DNA of 64,000 nt, taken from the NCBI RefSeq assembly GCF_014203125.1, contig NZ_JACHIH010000004.1, positions 62,001 through 126,000 on the forward strand, written 5' to 3'. Under the pieces are notes generated by a model that was not told the DNA's origin, did not search any database, and saw only the letters and a list, made by a program, of their open reading frames with translations. Source of the DNA: Rhodopseudomonas rhenobacensis (lineage in GTDB: Bacteria > Pseudomonadota > Alphaproteobacteria > Rhizobiales > Xanthobacteraceae). The position numbers and the translations under genes are program-made. Shown here in pieces: positions 46,790 through 58,759 of the stretch. Each line of letters begins with the position of its first letter. The first letter of the stretch is position 1.

Positions 46790-49204
46790 TCAGAACTTGA
46801 TCTTGACGTCGGCGACGTAAGTGCGCCCGGGGAACGGATGGAACAGCGTGTATTTCGCATTGCCGACATTATCGACGCCGAAATTCGCCGTCGCCGTCTC
46901 GGAGAATTTGTACTGCGCGCGCAGATCGACGACGGTAAAGCTGTCGAACGCACCATAGACGTTGGAGATGATATCAGTGTTGTCCAGCGTGGAAAATTGC
47001 TTGCCGCTGTAGCGCATCGCAGCGGTCAACGCCCAATAGGCGTCCGGCCGGTAGGTGGCGCCTAACGTGGCGCGCCAATCGGGGACATAAGGCACCCGCT
47101 TGCCGGTGGCGGTGGTGCCGGTCGCGCTGACGAAATCCGGATCGCTGACGATCCGGGAGTCGACATAGGTGACGCTGCCGAACGCTTCCAGCCGGTCGAT
47201 CAGGAAATTGTCCTTCTGCGCGGCGAGTTCGATACCGCGGTTGCGGATCGCGTCGACATTGCTGAAGAAGGTGAAGAGCGTGGTGCTGCCGGGGACGACG
47301 CCGGTCTGCGAGATCAGCGCGTCGCGGACGTATTCGTGAAACAGCGACAGCCGGAGCTTGCCGTCTTTGAAGCGCCGCTCCAGTGCCAGCTCTTCGCTGA
47401 GCACGTTTTCCGGCGTCAGATTGGGATTGGGGAATTGCAGATTAGTTCCCGACGACACGATTTGATAGAGCTCCGACACCGTCGGAAAGCGGTAGGCTTG
47501 GCCGAACGATGCCGTCGCCAGCCATTCCTTCGACGGCTCATAGGCGAGCGAGGCTTTCGGCGAGAACCGGGTGGCGTCGAGCTCCGGCTGCAATTTGGCC
47601 GAGGTCGATAGAATGGCGCCGGCGGCGCTCTGCGCGGTCTGCAGATTATAGCCGTCATAGGCCTTCCAGTCTTCCAGCCGGCCGCCCAGCGTCAGCTTTA
47701 AGGCCGGCGCGAATGTCCAGGCGTCCTGCAGCCACAGCGCCGCGGTGCGGGTGGCGCCGCGGCCGTTGGTGTAGAGCGCCGAGGTGGAATCCGGCCCGCT
47801 GTTCCAGGTTGGCGTCGCATAGGTCGGGTTGTTGAGGAAATAGCGGTCGGCGTGCAGGCCGAACGAAATCTCGTGGGCGTCGTTCGGCCGCCAGATCCCC
47901 TTGGCGTCGCCGTTCATCCAGTTGGTGCCGTCGAGCCGGGCGATCTTGCCGTTCTTGGAGAACGCCGCCGCGGCGCTGCCCGCCACCACGGTGTAGGGAT
48001 TGCGCTGGATGTCCTCGAGCCAGTCGTAGCGCGACGCCGAGAGATCGAAATCGAACGTCCCCTTGGTGTCGGATTTCACCGACAGCGAATTCGCCAGATG
48101 CTGTTCGTTGAGCGTGTAATTGCCGCCGGCAAAGCCGGAGACGCCGCCGAACGTCGTGAGGCCTGCGGCATTGCGCAGATAGCTCTCGACCCGGGAGTCG
48201 GCATCGTTCGACCAGTAGCCGATCGAATACACCGCCTGCACCAGCGGGGTAATGTCCCAGGCGAACTTGCCCTTCAGATTGGCCATTTCGGTGTGCAGCA
48301 GGCCGCCGGCGCCGACCACATTGGCCACCGAGCCGGTCTTGTTGAGCTGCGGGATGGTGCCGCTGGTCCCGGCGGGGGTGTTGGTGGTGGTGACCCATGA
48401 CAGCGGCTGGCTGTAGCTGTTCTGGAAGTTGCCGCTGATGAAATAGGAGAAATTGCCGTTGCGGTCACCGAGCGTGACGCTGGTCTGGTCGGTGCGATAG
48501 GTGCCGGAGGTCTTGTAGCGGTCGAAGGTCTGCAGGCTCTCCACCTGCTTGGCGGTCATCTCCAGCTTATCCGGCATTCGCGTGGTGATCAGCAGCACCC
48601 CGCCCATCGAATTGCCGGGATAGGCCGCGGCGAACGGGCCGTAGAGAAAGTCCACCCGCTTGATCTCTTCCGGCGCCACCAGCCCCCAGCGCGGCGCGCC
48701 GATGGTGTTGTTGTTGCCGATCAGCGCGCTGATCAGGATGTCGTCGACATAAACCAAATTGCGCGCGCTGGAATTGACGCCCCAGGTCCGGGTCGCCAGC
48801 ACCGGCTGGGTGTCGCCGTTGTTGCGCTTGCGCACGAACAGGCTCGGCATGTACTTCACCGCGTCCTCGGAATCGACGACGTTGATCTTCTGTTCGATCT
48901 CCGCGGCGGTGACGCTGGCCGCGGTCTGCGGCAGTTGATAGGTCTGCTTGATCGGTGGCGTGCCGGTCGATGCGCTCGCCGCCTCGCCGCCGGGCTGCGG
49001 ATTGACCACCACAACCGGCCGGTTCGGCCGGGTCGGCGCCAGCCGCCTGGGTTTGGCCGCGGCCGGTTTTTTGGCCCGCGCTTCGACGTTGATCTGCGGC
49101 AAGTCGCCGTCCGAGGTCTGAGCCTGCGTCGCGGCTGGCGCTAAAATGAGCAGCGCGCCCAGCACCAGCGTGCCGGAGCCGTTCGAGGGTCTTGGGCATC
49201 CCAT
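46790..49204 (-). CDS. TonB-dependent outer-membrane receptor, probably for copper
   Basis: 804 residues: signal peptide (cleavage near TQAQ), a possible TonB box region (LPQINVEARA), a Lys/Pro-rich spacer, plug domain (TAASVTAAEIEQKINVVDSEDAVKYMPSLFVRK ... YGPFAAAYPGNSMGGVLLITTR) and a 22-strand barrel ending in Phe (YVADVKIKF). The start at 49204 has GGGAAA upstream. Its operon with PCuAC, YcnI and CopCD suggests copper or copper-complex import, as for OprC/NosA-type receptors; substrate is inferred from context only. Confidence 0.9.
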   Translation of the reverse strand: MGCPRPSNGSGTLVLGALLILAPAATQAQTSDGDLPQINVEARAKKPAAAKPRRLAPTRPNRPVVVVNPQPGGEAASASTGTPPIKQTYQLPQTAASVTAAEIEQKINVVDSEDAVKYMPSLFVRKRNNGDTQPVLATRTWGVNSSARNLVYVDDILISALIGNNNTIGAPRWGLVAPEEIKRVDFLYGPFAAAYPGNSMGGVLLITTRMPDKLEMTAKQVESLQTFDRYKTSGTYRTDQTSVTLGDRNGNFSYFISGNFQNSYSQPLSWVTTTNTPAGTSGTIPQLNKTGSVANVVGAGGLLHTEMANLKGKFAWDITPLVQAVYSIGYWSNDADSRVESYLRNAAGLTTFGGVSGFAGGNYTLNEQHLANSLSVKSDTKGTFDFDLSASRYDWLEDIQRNPYTVVAGSAAAAFSKNGKIARLDGTNWMNGDAKGIWRPNDAHEISFGLHADRYFLNNPTYATPTWNSGPDSTSALYTNGRGATRTAALWLQDAWTFAPALKLTLGGRLEDWKAYDGYNLQTAQSAAGAILSTSAKLQPELDATRFSPKASLAYEPSKEWLATASFGQAYRFPTVSELYQIVSSGTNLQFPNPNLTPENVLSEELALERRFKDGKLRLSLFHEYVRDALISQTGVVPGSTTLFTFFSNVDAIRNRGIELAAQKDNFLIDRLEAFGSVTYVDSRIVSDPDFVSATGTTATGKRVPYVPDWRATLGATYRPDAYWALTAAMRYSGKQFSTLDNTDIISNVYGAFDSFTVVDLRAQYKFSETATANFGVDNVGNAKYTLFHPFPGRTYVADVKIKF

Positions 49205-49294
49205 GATAGTTTCCCGATGCCGGCACGCGACCGGCTGCCTGAGGCGTCATTGAAGCCGGCTTGCGCCGGCCTCCGTGCACTGCGACGTGTCAGA

Positions 49295-49669
49295 TCAGGA
49301 GAAGGTCGGGGGCGCCCGCGCCTGGGCATTGGAGCCGGCGCGCAGCGGCGTCGGCGCCGGAGTCGCCTGCAGCCAGACCACGCGCTGATACTGCCGCTGC
49401 AAGGCGACGAAGCTCGGCGTCGGCGGATTGAGGGCGGCGCCACCGCTCTGCGCCGCGGCGCAGAAGCCGCAGCATTTGCTGTCAGGCTCGGCCGGACCGG
49501 CCGGAGCCGAGGGCTGGCCGGAGTCGTGCAGACCGCTACAGATCGCGCTCAACGACAGCGGATCGGCGATCGCTTGCGCCACGGCGCGAAACGCCCCGAT
49601 CGGTGCCATCAACTGCACCAACAGGGCCATCGCAACGAGGGGAAGATATCGTCCCAGCCGTCGGCGCAT
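49295..49669 (-). CDS. DUF2946 family protein, copper operon leader gene (124 aa)
   Basis: The start at 49669 (MRRRLGRYLPLVAMALLVQ) has GAGAGG upstream; longer in-frame forms lack one. An N-terminal hydrophobic segment may be a signal or anchor. A central Cys cluster (AICSGLH, SKCCGFCAAAQSGGAAL) is the DUF2946 mark and a likely metal site. Such genes often precede copper TonB receptors. First gene of the operon; the receptor starts 90 bases on. Confidence 0.75.
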   Translation of the reverse strand: MRRRLGRYLPLVAMALLVQLMAPIGAFRAVAQAIADPLSLSAICSGLHDSGQPSAPAGPAEPDSKCCGFCAAAQSGGAALNPPTPSFVALQRQYQRVVWLQATPAPTPLRAGSNAQARAPPTFS

Positions 49670-49868
49670 GATCGCAGCCACCTCTCTCTCCGAGTCGGTA
49701 TCATGCGCGAATACCGGTGTCGAGCAGGCGGACCAGCCGGTGGGTGGGGCCGTAAATGTAAAGCTGCCTTGACAAGTCGGCGCCGGATCCGAGGCATTCG
49801 GAACCGAAAGCATAAATCACGGACGATCGGTTTCGTTCCACGCAAGCCCGAATTTTATACAATCGTTG

Positions 49869-50072
49869 CCGTAAATGATGACAAGTGAAAATGGATCAGC
49901 TACGTTCCAGGTGCAGGCTAATCGCACGTTTAGTCTGGGTGGTCCAAGTCTCGGGAGGAGCCCGGCGCGCACAAGCAGCGCCACCCGTCAAATCAACGAC
50001 AAATCGCAACTCACGACGGGAAATAGGGTCGACACGGTTTTCGAGCAGGGCTGATCCCCTGCTCTTTTTTTT
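49869..50072 (+). ncRNA. Candidate small RNA ending in intrinsic terminator
   Basis: A strong plus-strand terminator (50043-50072) has no protein gene upstream of it on that strand. The sequence before it can fold into a closed multi-branch structure: GGGTGG (49937-49942) with CCACCC (49981-49986), enclosing a hairpin CGGG-AGGAG-CCCG (49952-49964) and a hairpin GCGC/GCGC (49967-49981). A TATACA-like -10 at 49856-49861 suggests a start near 49869; the 5' end is uncertain. I cannot match it to a known RNA family. Confidence 0.42.
50043..50072 (+). terminator. Strong Rho-independent terminator
   Basis: A perfect 8-bp stem (GAGCAGGG with CCCTGCTC), 6-base loop, then eight consecutive T residues. 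The T-run is only on the plus-strand side, fixing the direction. Confidence 0.92.
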
Positions 50073-50151
50073 GACGATGACTACGTTGGACAATGAGTAC
50101 GTTGGACAATGCGGACGCTGATAGTTGCCGGCGATAGCCTCCGGCATTCGT

Positions 50152-50430
50152 TCAGAGCGGAATGCCCATCAACTTCGTCAGCCGCTCAATGTTGAGATAG
50201 CCGGCCTTGTAGGCCAGCATCGCTAAGCCATAGATCAGTGCGGAGATCAGCGTCGTCCACAGCACCTTGCGCAGCATCAAGGCTTTCACCGGCGCGCCGG
50301 GATCGTTGCCCGGTGCACCGGCCTCGCCGCTTTCGGCCTGATTGCGCACGCCGAACGGCAAGGTGGCGAACAGCACCACCCACCACAGCACGAAGTAGAT
50401 CGCGAATGCGGTGGAGATGCTGTACGCCAT
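50152..50430 (-). CDS. DUF1467 family membrane protein (92 aa)
   Basis: A small inner-membrane protein with two helices (STAFAIYFVLWWVVLFATLPFGV and LWTTLISALIYGLAMLAY) and a short acidic/Gly loop between them. The N-terminal helix with FVLWWVVLFATLPFGVR is the DUF1467 hallmark, conserved in alphaproteobacteria next to mce. Function unknown. It is the last gene of the nuo-birA-rnj-mce strand run. Confidence 0.88.
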   Translation of the reverse strand: MAYSISTAFAIYFVLWWVVLFATLPFGVRNQAESGEAGAPGNDPGAPVKALMLRKVLWTTLISALIYGLAMLAYKAGYLNIERLTKLMGIPL

Positions 50431-50432
50431 GC

Positions 50433-50837
50433 TCAGGCCTGCTCGATTTCGACCAGCGCGCCGGAGAAATCCTTCGGATGCAGGAACAGCACCGGCTTGC
50501 CGTGCGCGCCGATCTTAGGCTGGCCGTCGCCGAGCACGCGGGCGCCCTCGGCGATCAAGAGGTCGCGCGTCGCGATGATGTCCGCCACCTCGTAGCACAG
50601 ATGATGAATGCCGCCGTCGGCGTTGCGCTCGAGGAATTTGGCGATCGGCGAAGTCTCGCCGAGCGGCTGCAGGAATTCGACCTTGGTGTTCGGCAAGTTC
50701 ACGAACACGGTGATGACGCCGTGATCGGGCAGCGGCACCGCCGCGGAAATTTCCGCGCCGAACGCCGCGCCGTAGATCTTGGCGGCCTTCTCGGCGTCCT
50801 TCACCGCGATCGCCACATGGTTGAGCCGTCCCAGCAT
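50433..50837 (-). CDS. mce: Methylmalonyl-CoA epimerase
   Basis: Interconverts (2S)- and (2R)-methylmalonyl-CoA in propionate and ethylmalonyl-CoA-type metabolism. The start at 50837 (MLGRLNHVAIAV) follows GGAGGGG; 134 residues. Vicinal-oxygen-chelate fold with metal ligands in LNHVAIAV, VEFLQPLGETSPI, GIHHLCYEV and LVEIEQ. It precedes the DUF1467 gene by 2 bases and follows rnj by 38. Confidence 0.95.
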   Translation of the reverse strand: MLGRLNHVAIAVKDAEKAAKIYGAAFGAEISAAVPLPDHGVITVFVNLPNTKVEFLQPLGETSPIAKFLERNADGGIHHLCYEVADIIATRDLLIAEGARVLGDGQPKIGAHGKPVLFLHPKDFSGALVEIEQA

Positions 50838-50875
50838 GATCCCCTCCGTGTTCGGTTCAAACCCGGTCTCTAGCG

Positions 50876-52546
50876 TCAAACCGTCAGCACGTGAACGTAG
50901 CACATTGGCTTCTTGCCCCACTGCTCGTTGAGCGCCGCGCGCACCGCGCGCCGCACCGATTCACCGACCGCATCAGGATCGCGCCGCTTCGCCTTGGGCA
51001 GCGTCTCCACCGTGGTGATCACCAGCTCGTACACCAGATCGTCGAGCGGCTCGCCCGCGGTGTTTTTCTCCGGGATGCCGACCAGTTCGACCTCGGGATC
51101 GTCGGCCAGTTCGCCCTTGGCATCGAGCGCGAACGCCACGAAGGCGCAGCCGGCGAAGGCGATCTTGCGGCGCTCGACCACCGCGCGCGACTTGGCGTCC
51201 TCGAGAATGTTGCCGTCCTTGTACAGCCGCCCCGATGGGATCTGCTCGATGATCGCCGGATCGCCCGGCCCGAGCCGAACCAGGTCGCCGTTGACGCAGG
51301 TCAGCACCTTGGGCACGCCGCAGGCCCGCGCCAGCTTGGCGTGTTCGAACAGATGCAGCGCTTCGCCGTGCACCGGGATCAACAGCTGCGGCCGCACCCA
51401 GGAAATCATCTCGCGCATTTCGTCGCGTCGCGGATGGCCGGAGACGTGCACCAGATGGGTGCGGTCGGTGATCACCTCGATGCCCTGCTTGATCAGCCCG
51501 TTGATGATGCCGCCGACCGATTTTTCGTTGCCCGGAATGGTGCGCGACGAGAAGATCACGCAGTCGCCCTTGTTGAGCGTGACCTGCGGGTGGTCGTCAT
51601 TGGCGATCCGCGCCAGCGCGGCGCGCGGCTCGCCCTGGCTGCCGGTGCACAGCGCCAAAACCTTGTCCGGCGGAAAATGCCCGTACAGATCGGCGCCGCG
51701 GAAATTCTGCACGCCGTCGAGATAGCCGGTTTCGCGCGCCACCTGCACCACGCGCTCCATGGCGCGGCCGACCACCACCACTTCGCGGCCGACCGCGCGC
51801 GCGGCATCGGCCACCGCGCGCAGCCGCGCGACGTTGGAGGCGAAGGTGGTCACTGCCACCCGGCCTTTCGCGTTCTTCACCAGTTCGGCGATGGTCTTGG
51901 CGACCTCGGTTTCCGACGGCGAGGTGCCCTCGCGCACCGCGTTGGTGGAATCGCCGATCAGCGCCAGCACGCCCTCGTCGCCGAGTTCGCGCAGCCGGCG
52001 CTCGTCGGTCGGCTTGCCGATGATCGGAGTCCGGTCGATCTTCCAGTCGCCGGTGTGCAACACCACGCCGACCGAGGTGCGGATCGCCAGCGCGTGGGCC
52101 TCCGGAATCGAATGCGCCACCGGGATGAATTCGACGTTGAACGGCCCGAGGTCGACCTTGCCGCCGGACGGCACCACGGTGACCGGGATCTTCGGCGGAT
52201 TGCGCTCGGCCTCGCATTTGGCGCGGAACAACGCGGCGCTGAACTGGGTGGCGTAGATCGGGCACTTCAATTTCGGCCACAGATCCATGATGGCGCCGAA
52301 ATGGTCCTCGTGGACGTGGGTCAGCACCAGGCCGACCAGGTTCTTGCGCTCCTTCTCCAGGAAGCGGATGTCCGGCATGATCAGATCGATGCCGGGCAGA
52401 TGTTCTTCGTCACCGAACGACACACCGAGATCGACCGCCAGCCATTTGCGCTGCGAACCTTTGCCGATGCCGTAGAGGTAAAGGTTCATGCCGATCTCAC
52501 CGACGCCCCCCAATGGTGCGAAGGTGAGTTCATCTGGTCGTGTCAT
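50876..52546 (-). CDS. rnj: Ribonuclease J
   Basis: A metallo-beta-lactamase RNase with 5'-3' exo- and endonuclease activity in mRNA decay and rRNA maturation. The ATG at 52546 (MTRPDELTFAPLGGVGEIG) has GGAGC upstream; an overlapping TTG is less likely. 556 residues. HVHEDH at 77-82 binds two zinc ions; GDSTNAVREG, FASNVARL, GSQGEPRAALARIA, FSSRTIPGNE and HVSGHPRRDEM (beta-CASP region) match the family. The start region overlaps the birA stop. Confidence 0.95.
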   Translation of the reverse strand: MTRPDELTFAPLGGVGEIGMNLYLYGIGKGSQRKWLAVDLGVSFGDEEHLPGIDLIMPDIRFLEKERKNLVGLVLTHVHEDHFGAIMDLWPKLKCPIYATQFSAALFRAKCEAERNPPKIPVTVVPSGGKVDLGPFNVEFIPVAHSIPEAHALAIRTSVGVVLHTGDWKIDRTPIIGKPTDERRLRELGDEGVLALIGDSTNAVREGTSPSETEVAKTIAELVKNAKGRVAVTTFASNVARLRAVADAARAVGREVVVVGRAMERVVQVARETGYLDGVQNFRGADLYGHFPPDKVLALCTGSQGEPRAALARIANDDHPQVTLNKGDCVIFSSRTIPGNEKSVGGIINGLIKQGIEVITDRTHLVHVSGHPRRDEMREMISWVRPQLLIPVHGEALHLFEHAKLARACGVPKVLTCVNGDLVRLGPGDPAIIEQIPSGRLYKDGNILEDAKSRAVVERRKIAFAGCAFVAFALDAKGELADDPEVELVGIPEKNTAGEPLDDLVYELVITTVETLPKAKRRDPDAVGESVRRAVRAALNEQWGKKPMCYVHVLTV

Positions 52547-52548
52547 AA

Positions 52549-53349
52549 TCAAGCTGCTCCCGCCGAAGCCGTGGCACTGAAATAAACGTCGCCCGCGGCG
52601 ATCGGGATCTGTCGGCCCTCCGGGGTCCTGACAATCAGGCAGCCCGTGTCGTCAATGCTGTCGAATAGGCCTTCTACGATGCTTGCGCCAGACCGGATCG
52701 AGACAGTTTCCCCGAGCCCGGCCGCGTGCTGCAGCCATTGCCGGCGGATTTCGGCAAATCCCCAGCCATGATCCCAGATCGCCCGATAGCTCGCCCAATG
52801 GTCGGACAGCGCGGCGAACAGCCGTTCTGCCGTCACGTCGAGGCCGAGCGCCTTAAGCGAGGTAGCGGGATAGGGCGTATCGCTGGGGGCCGCGACCACA
52901 TTGGTGCCGATCCCGACCACCACGGCGAGCCGGCCGTCGGCGACGGCTTCCGCCTCTAACAGGATACCGGCGAGTTTCTGGGATTCGGCCAGCACGTCGT
53001 TGGGCCACTTCAAGCGATAATCGATGGCGAGTGGTATTTCGGACTGGGCGGTCAAATCGGCCAGCGCCGCCTGCAGCGCCAATCCTGCGGCAAACCCAAG
53101 GCTGGCGGCGACGCCCGGCGCGACGTCCATCACCTCGAGCACGCTGGCGGCAAGGTTGCCGCGCGGCGCTATCCAGGGCCGTTGCCGGCGGCCGCGCCCC
53201 GCGGTCTGTTCGGTGGTGACGAACCAGATCGGCCCCGCCTCGCCGTCCCGGGCGCGGGCCATCGCCTCTGCATTGGTCGAGCCGATGCTGTCGAAGACTT
53301 CGACCCGGTAGCCTGCTGAGACGGCCTCTGCGCCGAGCGCCAGCGCCAT
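52549..53349 (-). CDS. birA: Biotin-[acetyl-CoA-carboxylase] ligase, without DNA-binding domain
   Basis: Attaches biotin to carboxylase carrier proteins. 266 residues starting directly at the catalytic domain (VFDSIGSTNAEAM); the helix-turn-helix of E. coli BirA is missing, so it is a ligase but not a repressor. Biotin/ATP loop TTEQTAGRGRRQRPW and LKWPNDVL with KLAGILLE are clear; a C-terminal SH3-like domain follows. It begins immediately after the nuoN stop. The nuoN-birA-rnj order is conserved in this lineage. Confidence 0.94.
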   Translation of the reverse strand: MALALGAEAVSAGYRVEVFDSIGSTNAEAMARARDGEAGPIWFVTTEQTAGRGRRQRPWIAPRGNLAASVLEVMDVAPGVAASLGFAAGLALQAALADLTAQSEIPLAIDYRLKWPNDVLAESQKLAGILLEAEAVADGRLAVVVGIGTNVVAAPSDTPYPATSLKALGLDVTAERLFAALSDHWASYRAIWDHGWGFAEIRRQWLQHAAGLGETVSIRSGASIVEGLFDSIDDTGCLIVRTPEGRQIPIAAGDVYFSATASAGAA

Positions 53350-54786
53350 CTAGAACAGCGACTTCGCCGCGACCGTCGCGGCGCTGACCAGCGGCGCCGG
53401 ATAGACGAAGAACAGCATGTTGAACAGCCCGGCGACCGCGAGCACCGCGCGCAGTTCGAACCGCACCGGATCGACCGCCGGCTTCGGCTCGTCGAAATAC
53501 ATCACCTTGACGATCGTCAGATAGTAATAAGCGCCGATCACGCTGGCGACGACGCCGATGATGGCGAGCGTAAACAGCCCGGCTTTGACCGCCGCGACGA
53601 ACACGTAGAACTTGGCGAAGAATCCCGCGAGCGGCGGAATCCCGGCCAGCGAGAACAGCAGCATCGCGAAGAAGAACGCCAGCTGCGGATTGGTGCGCGA
53701 CAGCCCGGAGAAATCGCTGATCTGCTCGACCGCAAAGCCGTTGCGCTTCATCGCCAGGATCACCGAGAACGCGCCCAGCGTCATCGCCACGTAGATCGAG
53801 ATGTAGACCAGCACGCCCTGCGCGCCTTCCACGGTGCCGGCGGCGAGCCCGACCAGCGCGAAGCCGATGTGGCCGATCGCCGAATAGGCCATCAGCCGCT
53901 TGATGTTCTTCTGGCCGATCGCGGCGAACGAGCCCAGCAGCATCGAGGCGATCGCGACGAACACCACGATCTGCTGCCACTGCCCGAGCACGCTCGGAAA
54001 TGCCGTCAGCACCACCCGGGTGAACACCGCAAGCCCGGCGACTTTCGGCGCCGAGGCGAAGAACGCGGTGACCGGGGTCGGCGCGCCTTCGTAGACGTCG
54101 GGCGTCCACATGTGGAACGGCACCGCCGAGACCTTGAAGCACAGCCCGGCCAGCAGGAACACCAGGCCGAAGATCAGCCCGATATTGCCCTCCTGAGCCG
54201 CCGCCGCGATGCCGGCGAAATTCACCGTTCCGGTGAAGCCGTAGATCAGCGAGGCGCCGTACAGCAGCAGGCCCGACGACAGCGCGCCGAGCACGAAATA
54301 TTTCAGGCCGGCCTCGTTGGACTTGGCGTCGTCGCGGTTGATCGCCGCCACCACGTAGAGCGCCAGGCTCATCAGTTCGAGGCCGAGATAGATCATGATC
54401 AGATCGCCGGCCGAGATCAGCACCATCATGCCGACCGACGCCAGCACCACCAGGATGGCATATTCGAAGATCTTGCTCGAAGGATCGGCGAGGAACTGGC
54501 GTGACAGGATCAGCGTCGCGGTGGAGCCGATCAGCGCCAGCACCTTGAGGAAGCGGGCGTAGTCGTCGACGATGAAGCTGCCGCCGAACGTCACCAGCCG
54601 ACCCGCGGGCAGCAGCAATTCGGCCGCCCCGGTCGCCACCAACAGGCAGATCGCAAGACCGGTGACGACGCCGGTGGTTTTCGGCCCGCCATAGGCGCCG
54701 ATCATCAACAGCACCATGCCGCCGACCGTGAGCATCAGCTCCGGCAGCACGGGAAGCAATTGGTAGCCGGCCGCATCAAAAGTCAT
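53350..54786 (-). CDS. nuoN: NADH-quinone oxidoreductase subunit N
   Basis: An antiporter-like membrane subunit of complex I that pumps protons. 478 residues with about 14 helices. Key features are the discontinuous helix region with [20 protein letters not shown], the pumping Lys in [29 protein letters not shown], and [18 protein letters not shown]. The last nuo gene of the operon, directly followed by birA. Confidence 0.97.
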   Translation of the reverse strand: MTFDAAGYQLLPVLPELMLTVGGMVLLMIGAYGGPKTTGVVTGLAICLLVATGAAELLLPAGRLVTFGGSFIVDDYARFLKVLALIGSTATLILSRQFLADPSSKIFEYAILVVLASVGMMVLISAGDLIMIYLGLELMSLALYVVAAINRDDAKSNEAGLKYFVLGALSSGLLLYGASLIYGFTGTVNFAGIAAAAQEGNIGLIFGLVFLLAGLCFKVSAVPFHMWTPDVYEGAPTPVTAFFASAPKVAGLAVFTRVVLTAFPSVLGQWQQIVVFVAIASMLLGSFAAIGQKNIKRLMAYSAIGHIGFALVGLAAGTVEGAQGVLVYISIYVAMTLGAFSVILAMKRNGFAVEQISDFSGLSRTNPQLAFFFAMLLFSLAGIPPLAGFFAKFYVFVAAVKAGLFTLAIIGVVASVIGAYYYLTIVKVMYFDEPKPAVDPVRFELRAVLAVAGLFNMLFFVYPAPLVSAATVAAKSLF

Positions 54787-54811
54787 GGTGTCGCTTCCTG
54801 AGCTGCCGCAA

Positions 54812-56331
54812 TCATGGCACGAGCGCAGCTGCCTTCACGGCAGAGGCTGCGGCGGCGTAAGTGGTGACGAGGTGCTGCACCGAGGCGGCCGACATGTCGA
54901 GCACCGGCTTCGGATAGACTCCGAACAGCAGCGTGAGAATGACCAGCGGCACCAGCGTCAGGCTCTCCCGCCAGGTCAGGTCTTTGATCGAGGCGAGCGA
55001 TGGCTTGACCAATGCGCCGAACACCACCTTGCGATACAGCCACAGCGCATAGGCCGCGGACAGGATCACGCCGAGCGTGGCGACGGTGGCGGTCGGGATG
55101 TTGACCTTGAAGGTGCCGAGCAGCGTCAGAAATTCGCCGACGAAGCCGGAGGTGCCGGGCAGACCGACATTGGCCATGGTGAACACCATGAACACCACGG
55201 CATAGATCGGCATCCGGTTGACCAGCCCGCCATAAGCGGAAATCTCGCGGGTGTGCATCCGGTCGTAGACGATGCCGACGCAGAGGAACAGCGCGCCGGA
55301 GACGATGCCGTGCGAGATCATCTGGAACACGCCGCCGGCGACGCCCTGGGTGGTGCCGGCAAAAATGCCCATGGTGACGAAGCCCATATGCGCCACCGAG
55401 GAGTAGGCGATCAGCTTCTTGATGTCTTCCTGCATCAGCGCCACCAGCGAGGTGTAGACGATGGCGATCACCGACAGCGCGAAGATCAGCGGCGCGAAAT
55501 CATGCGACGCATCCGGGAACATCGGCAGCGAGAACCGCAGGAAGCCGTAGCCGCCCATCTTCAGCATGATCGCCGCCAACACCACCGAGCCCGCGGTCGG
55601 CGCCTCGACGTGGGCATCCGGCAACCAGGTGTGCACCGGCCACATCGGCATCTTCACCGCGAAGGATGCGAAGAACGCCAGCCAGGCCCAGGTCTGCAGG
55701 CTGCGCGGCACCGCGGTCTGCATCAGCGTCGGGATGTCGGTGGTGCCGGCGTTGAGATACAGCGCCATGATCGCCAGCAGCATCAGCACCGAGCCGAGCA
55801 GCGTGTAGAGGAAGAACTTGAAGCTGGCATAGACCCGGCGCGGACCGCCCCACACCCCGATGATCAGGAACATCGGGATCAGGCCGCCCTCGAAGAACAG
55901 ATAGAACAGCACCAGATCGAGCGCCGAGAAGGTGCCGATCATCAGCGTTTCCAACACCAGGAACGCCATCATGTATTCGCCGACGCGGCGGGTGATCGAT
56001 TTCCAGCTGGCGATGATGCAGAACGGCATCAAGCCGGTGGTCAGGATCACGAAGGGGAGCGAAATGCCGTCGACACCCATGTGATAGCCGATGCCGGCGG
56101 CGAGCCAGGGTGCCTTTTCGACGAACTGGAAGCCCGCCTGCGAGGCGTCGAACCGCGCCACCAGGATCAGCGACACCGCGAAGGTGATCAGCGTGGTCCA
56201 CAGCGCGATCCAGCGCGCGTTGCGCTGCGCCGGGGCGTCGGAGCCGCGGATCATCAACAGCAGAGCCGCACCGACCAGCGGCAGGAAGGTGACGACGGAG
56301 AGAATGGGCCAGGTCATGATGGAAGCCGACA

Positions 56332-56332
<1 letters not shown>
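54812..56332 (-). CDS. nuoM: NADH-quinone oxidoreductase subunit M
   Basis: An antiporter-like complex I subunit. The start at 56332 ([11 protein letters not shown]) shares a base with the nuoL stop (TAATG); an ATG at 56317 (MTWPIL) is the alternative. 506 residues. Conserved pieces: [60 protein letters not shown] and [21 protein letters not shown]. Tightly packed in the nuo operon. Confidence 0.96.
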
Positions 56333-58440
<2,108 letters not shown>

Positions 58441-58447
58441 CAGCCGC

Positions 58448-58759
58448 TCAGCCCTTCATCAGATTGATGTCTTTAACCGCGATCGAGCCGCGATTGCGGA
58501 AATACACCACCAGCACCGCCAACCCGATCGCCGCTTCCGCGGCGGCGACCGTCAGCACCAACAGCGCGAACACCTGGCCGACGATGTCGTGCAGGAACGC
58601 CGAGAACGCCACCAGATTGATATTGACCGCCAGCAGCATCAGCTCGATCGACATCAGGATGACGATGACGTTCTTGCGGTTGAGAAAGATGCCGAGCGTG
58701 CCGATCGTGAACAGGATCGCCGCGACCGAGAGAAAATGTCCGATTCCGACCGTGCTCAT
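58448..58759 (-). CDS. nuoK: NADH-quinone oxidoreductase subunit K
   Basis: A three-helix membrane subunit next to the quinone-coupled half channel. The ATG at 58759 overlaps the nuoJ stop by 4 bases (ATGA) and gives 103 residues. The conserved Glu pair is in [17 protein letters not shown] and [13 protein letters not shown]. It is part of the tightly coupled nuo operon. Confidence 0.97.
   Translation of the reverse strand: MSTVGIGHFLSVAAILFTIGTLGIFLNRKNVIVILMSIELMLLAVNINLVAFSAFLHDIVGQVFALLVLTVAAAEAAIGLAVLVVYFRNRGSIAVKDINLMKG

Larger units (their letters stand above)
49670..50151. other. 482-base intergenic region between divergent units
   Basis: No protein gene is convincing. It holds the promoter side of the copper operon, a candidate small RNA with a strong terminator on the plus strand (49869-50072), and two copies of TACGTTGGACAATG at 50082-50095 and 50098-50111. 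A palindrome CTTGACAAG at 49768-49776 might be part of a regulator site; this is weak. Confidence 0.6.

Noticed and set aside
49768-49776. CTTGACAAG as a copper-regulator operator
   Set aside because: Too short and only partly similar to known CueR/CopY sites; mentioned only as a weak possibility.
49885-50121. Short frame (78 codons) on the plus strand inside the sRNA candidate
   Set aside because: No Shine-Dalgarno site, reads through the terminator, and composition is not protein-like; the RNA interpretation fits better.
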